Assembly (NCBI GenBank): GCA_023014485.1 | Contig: JAJOZX010002701.1 | Span: forward strand, 559,959 to 623,958 | DNA length: 64,000 nucleotides | Reading direction: 5' to 3' | From: Bathynomus jamesi | Taxonomy: Eukaryota > Arthropoda > Malacostraca > Isopoda > Cirolanidae | The notes under the pieces: model-generated | The model's database searches: none | Told to the model about the DNA's origin: nothing | Seen by the model: only the letters and a program-made list of their open reading frames with translations | Shown here: in pieces, positions 62,421-64,000 of the stretch | Position numbering within the stretch: the stretch's first letter is position 1 | Layout: the number at the start of each line of letters is the position of its first letter | Position numbers and translations under genes: made by a program

Positions 62421-63519
62421 TATATATATATATATTTTTTTTTCATTTTCTTATTATGCCGAACTTTGGGTGAACTTTTGGCTGGCGATAGAGGTGAAAA
62501 AAGTAGTTCGCTTCATAAGGTTTTTCAACCATACTTCTAGTGTCGTAAGGTCATTATAACCCAAACCACGCGATAGAGGAAGGGTGAAAATAGTGATATC
62601 CATCAAAAACACGTTTTCACCTGTGGTTGCGCTTAGGTACCTTAAGACGCGCGACCCCTCAAATGCTAACCCAAAAGAAACTGCAAAGTGTGTCATTGTT
62701 TTGCATCGAAAACGATATTTTGCAGAATTTAAATACTGAGCTTGTGATTGTAAAATTTAGTGATATGAAGCAGCACAAAAAACTTTTGTATACTGGTAGT
62801 GGGTGATTTTGTGATCAACTTTTGTAGATTAGTAGTGGACTGGTAGTTGTGTAATTGGTTTGGTGTAATTGTAGCAACTTGGTATATGTGTAAAACTTAC
62901 ATTATTTGATTTAGACATAAATGGTTTTATTTAGAAATGGTTTTATTAATTTACATGATTCGAAGATTTGTCTTGTTGAGGAGCCCAAGAATATTATGGC
63001 TCCAGGGCCCAAAAATCCTTAATACACCATTGGCTGTAACCCAAGAGCAGGTTTGAACGTGTCAGAAGCAGAAATTACATCATCCTACATTAGCTAAAGT
63101 ATTTTCTGCTGGGATACTCTTAGCTTTAGGGTAGATGCAGTTCTAATAATTTGTTCAATTTATCATCTATATATAAATATGGTCAAGAATTGAGCCCCAA
63201 ATTTCTCGAAAACGTGATGTGATAGCAAAATTTCGTTATCATTTTCGTAATCAGAGATGAAAAATGCAAAGGAAACAACTACTATCATCTGAGAAAAAAA
63301 AAAATGTTGAACAGTGTAATCAGTCATTGTAATATAGCACAATTACCATATACATAATTGTTAATCACTGAACAACTAATTCATTTATTTTTGTAATTAA
63401 ACAAAAAAAGTCATTTCTATCTCATCATATATTGTTTGTTTGGGCTGAATGCCCAGACTGGTGACCATAAGCATTCGTTTCAATTTAATTCATAAATTAT
63501 AATAAACCTAATTTCTAGC
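62421..63519. other. AT-rich sequence, no recognised gene
   Basis: Open frames here (for example minus strand 62696-62454) show no motif I know. TGGCTCCAGGGCCC...CACCATTGGCTG at 62997-63035 may be a decayed hAT end. Nothing else. Confidence 0.5.
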
Positions 63520-63580
<61 letters not shown>

Positions 63581-63581
63581 T
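63520..63581. repeat. (TA)n/(TG)n microsatellite
   Basis: A TA run followed by a TG run. Confidence 0.95.
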
Positions 63582-63639
63582 ATACTATATTTCATTATAT
63601 GCACGACGTTCGAGAAAAAGGAGGCTCTGATAACAATCT

Positions 63640-64000
63640 ACAGCCGCTCCCTGGCAACACAAAGGGTTTAGATTATTTTGAGAAATATATTATTCATTCA
63701 GTACTCCCCCCGCCAGAGTTCACTCGGGACTCTCGTCCAAACAGAAGTCACACGCTAGTGACGCAAACTACTCACGTTAGTGACGTAATCACCTCGCGCG
63801 GGTGACGCGGCTGGACTTCTATTCCTAATATAAAAGAAGGGGCTCAGCGCCCTGAGATTCAGATTCCGGCACGCGACGGTTATTTACGGATCTCCGGATA
63901 GAGGCAGGAAAGCCCAATCCGTATAGCGTTGTAAAGATCAGATTCGAATAAGCCGAGTTAGCCGCATCTCCGGATTAAAGAAGAGAAAGTAATCCCGCAC
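63640..64000 (+). promoter_or_regulatory. Promoter-like sequence, possibly an LTR start
   Basis: TATAAAAG at 63829-63836 lies downstream of three TGACG motifs (TAGTGACGCAA, TAGTGACGTAA, GGGTGACGCGG at 63756-63810), which resemble CRE/ATF sites. A GC-richer, gene-like stretch follows to the window edge (TCCGGATAGAGG, CATCTCCGGATTAAAG). It could be an LTR U3-R region or a host promoter. No coding start is visible. Confidence 0.35.

Noticed and set aside
62454..62696. 80-codon minus-strand frame as a further exon of the membrane-protein gene
   Set aside because: I find no acceptor/donor pair with the needed phase-1 exit, and no similarity to the other exons.

Overview
This window looks like intergenic and intronic DNA of an arthropod, most likely a crustacean. 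The reasons are GT-AG split exons, very long (TA)n/(CA)n microsatellites, degenerate TTAGG-type arrays, and a dense mix of CR1/Jockey-like LINEs, Tc1/mariner elements of the DD41D spacing, hAT elements, BEL/Pao and env-bearing Gypsy-type retroelements, Penelope, Helitron and a Polinton. The species assignment is inference. There are no bacterial operons, and most open frames are pieces of transposable elements.

Host gene. On the minus strand seven short exons with consensus splice sites and fully compatible reading phases (positions 43111 down to 1335) build one single-pass membrane protein. Two exons form an extracellular module (43111-42798, 40125-39969), one encodes the transmembrane segment (5121-5018), and four small exons encode a tyrosine- and proline-rich cytoplasmic tail (4170-4137, 2870-2826, 2610-2572, 1454-1335). 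The intron before the transmembrane exon is about 34.8 kb and holds most of the mobile elements. A separate pair of phase-2 exons on the plus strand (22842-22994, 23217-23285) may belong to a second, unidentified gene.

Layout: 1-5.3 kb, tail exons and three MITEs. 5.5-7.5 kb, two overlapping decayed LINEs. 9.4-10.3 and 15.1-16.1 kb, decayed virus/Polinton-like reading frames separated by a CR1 LINE (10.4-14.6 kb) that itself contains a palindromic mariner. 16.7-18.3 kb, two more palindromic mariner derivatives. 18.3-21.3 kb, a LINE tail, a repeat called here 'X', and a solo LTR. 21.4-22.8 kb, a DD41D mariner. 23.6-29.4 kb, a decayed Polinton/Maverick with protease, major capsid, core-like, penton, integrase, two accessory proteins and packaging ATPase. 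29.6-30.9 kb, another mariner. 31.1-36.8 kb, a CACTA-ended transposon carrying a BEL/Pao element in its terminal repeat. 37.0-39.3 kb, a LINE. These last two both interrupt a second copy of repeat X. 40-48 kb, Helitron, MITEs, mariner and nested hATs. 47.9-49.2 kb, five tRNA-like 264-bp units, two of them inverted. 49.2-50.1 kb, a deleted mariner. 50.2-54.9 kb, an env-bearing retroelement with rearranged LTRs. 55-60.3 kb, a Penelope fragment and a LINE split by a hAT and a MITE. 60.6-62.4 kb, two mariner remnants. 63.5-64 kb, a promoter-like sequence running off the edge.

Nearly all element genes carry frameshifts or stops, so few are likely to be active. The BEL/Pao element, with almost identical LTRs, is probably the youngest insertion.
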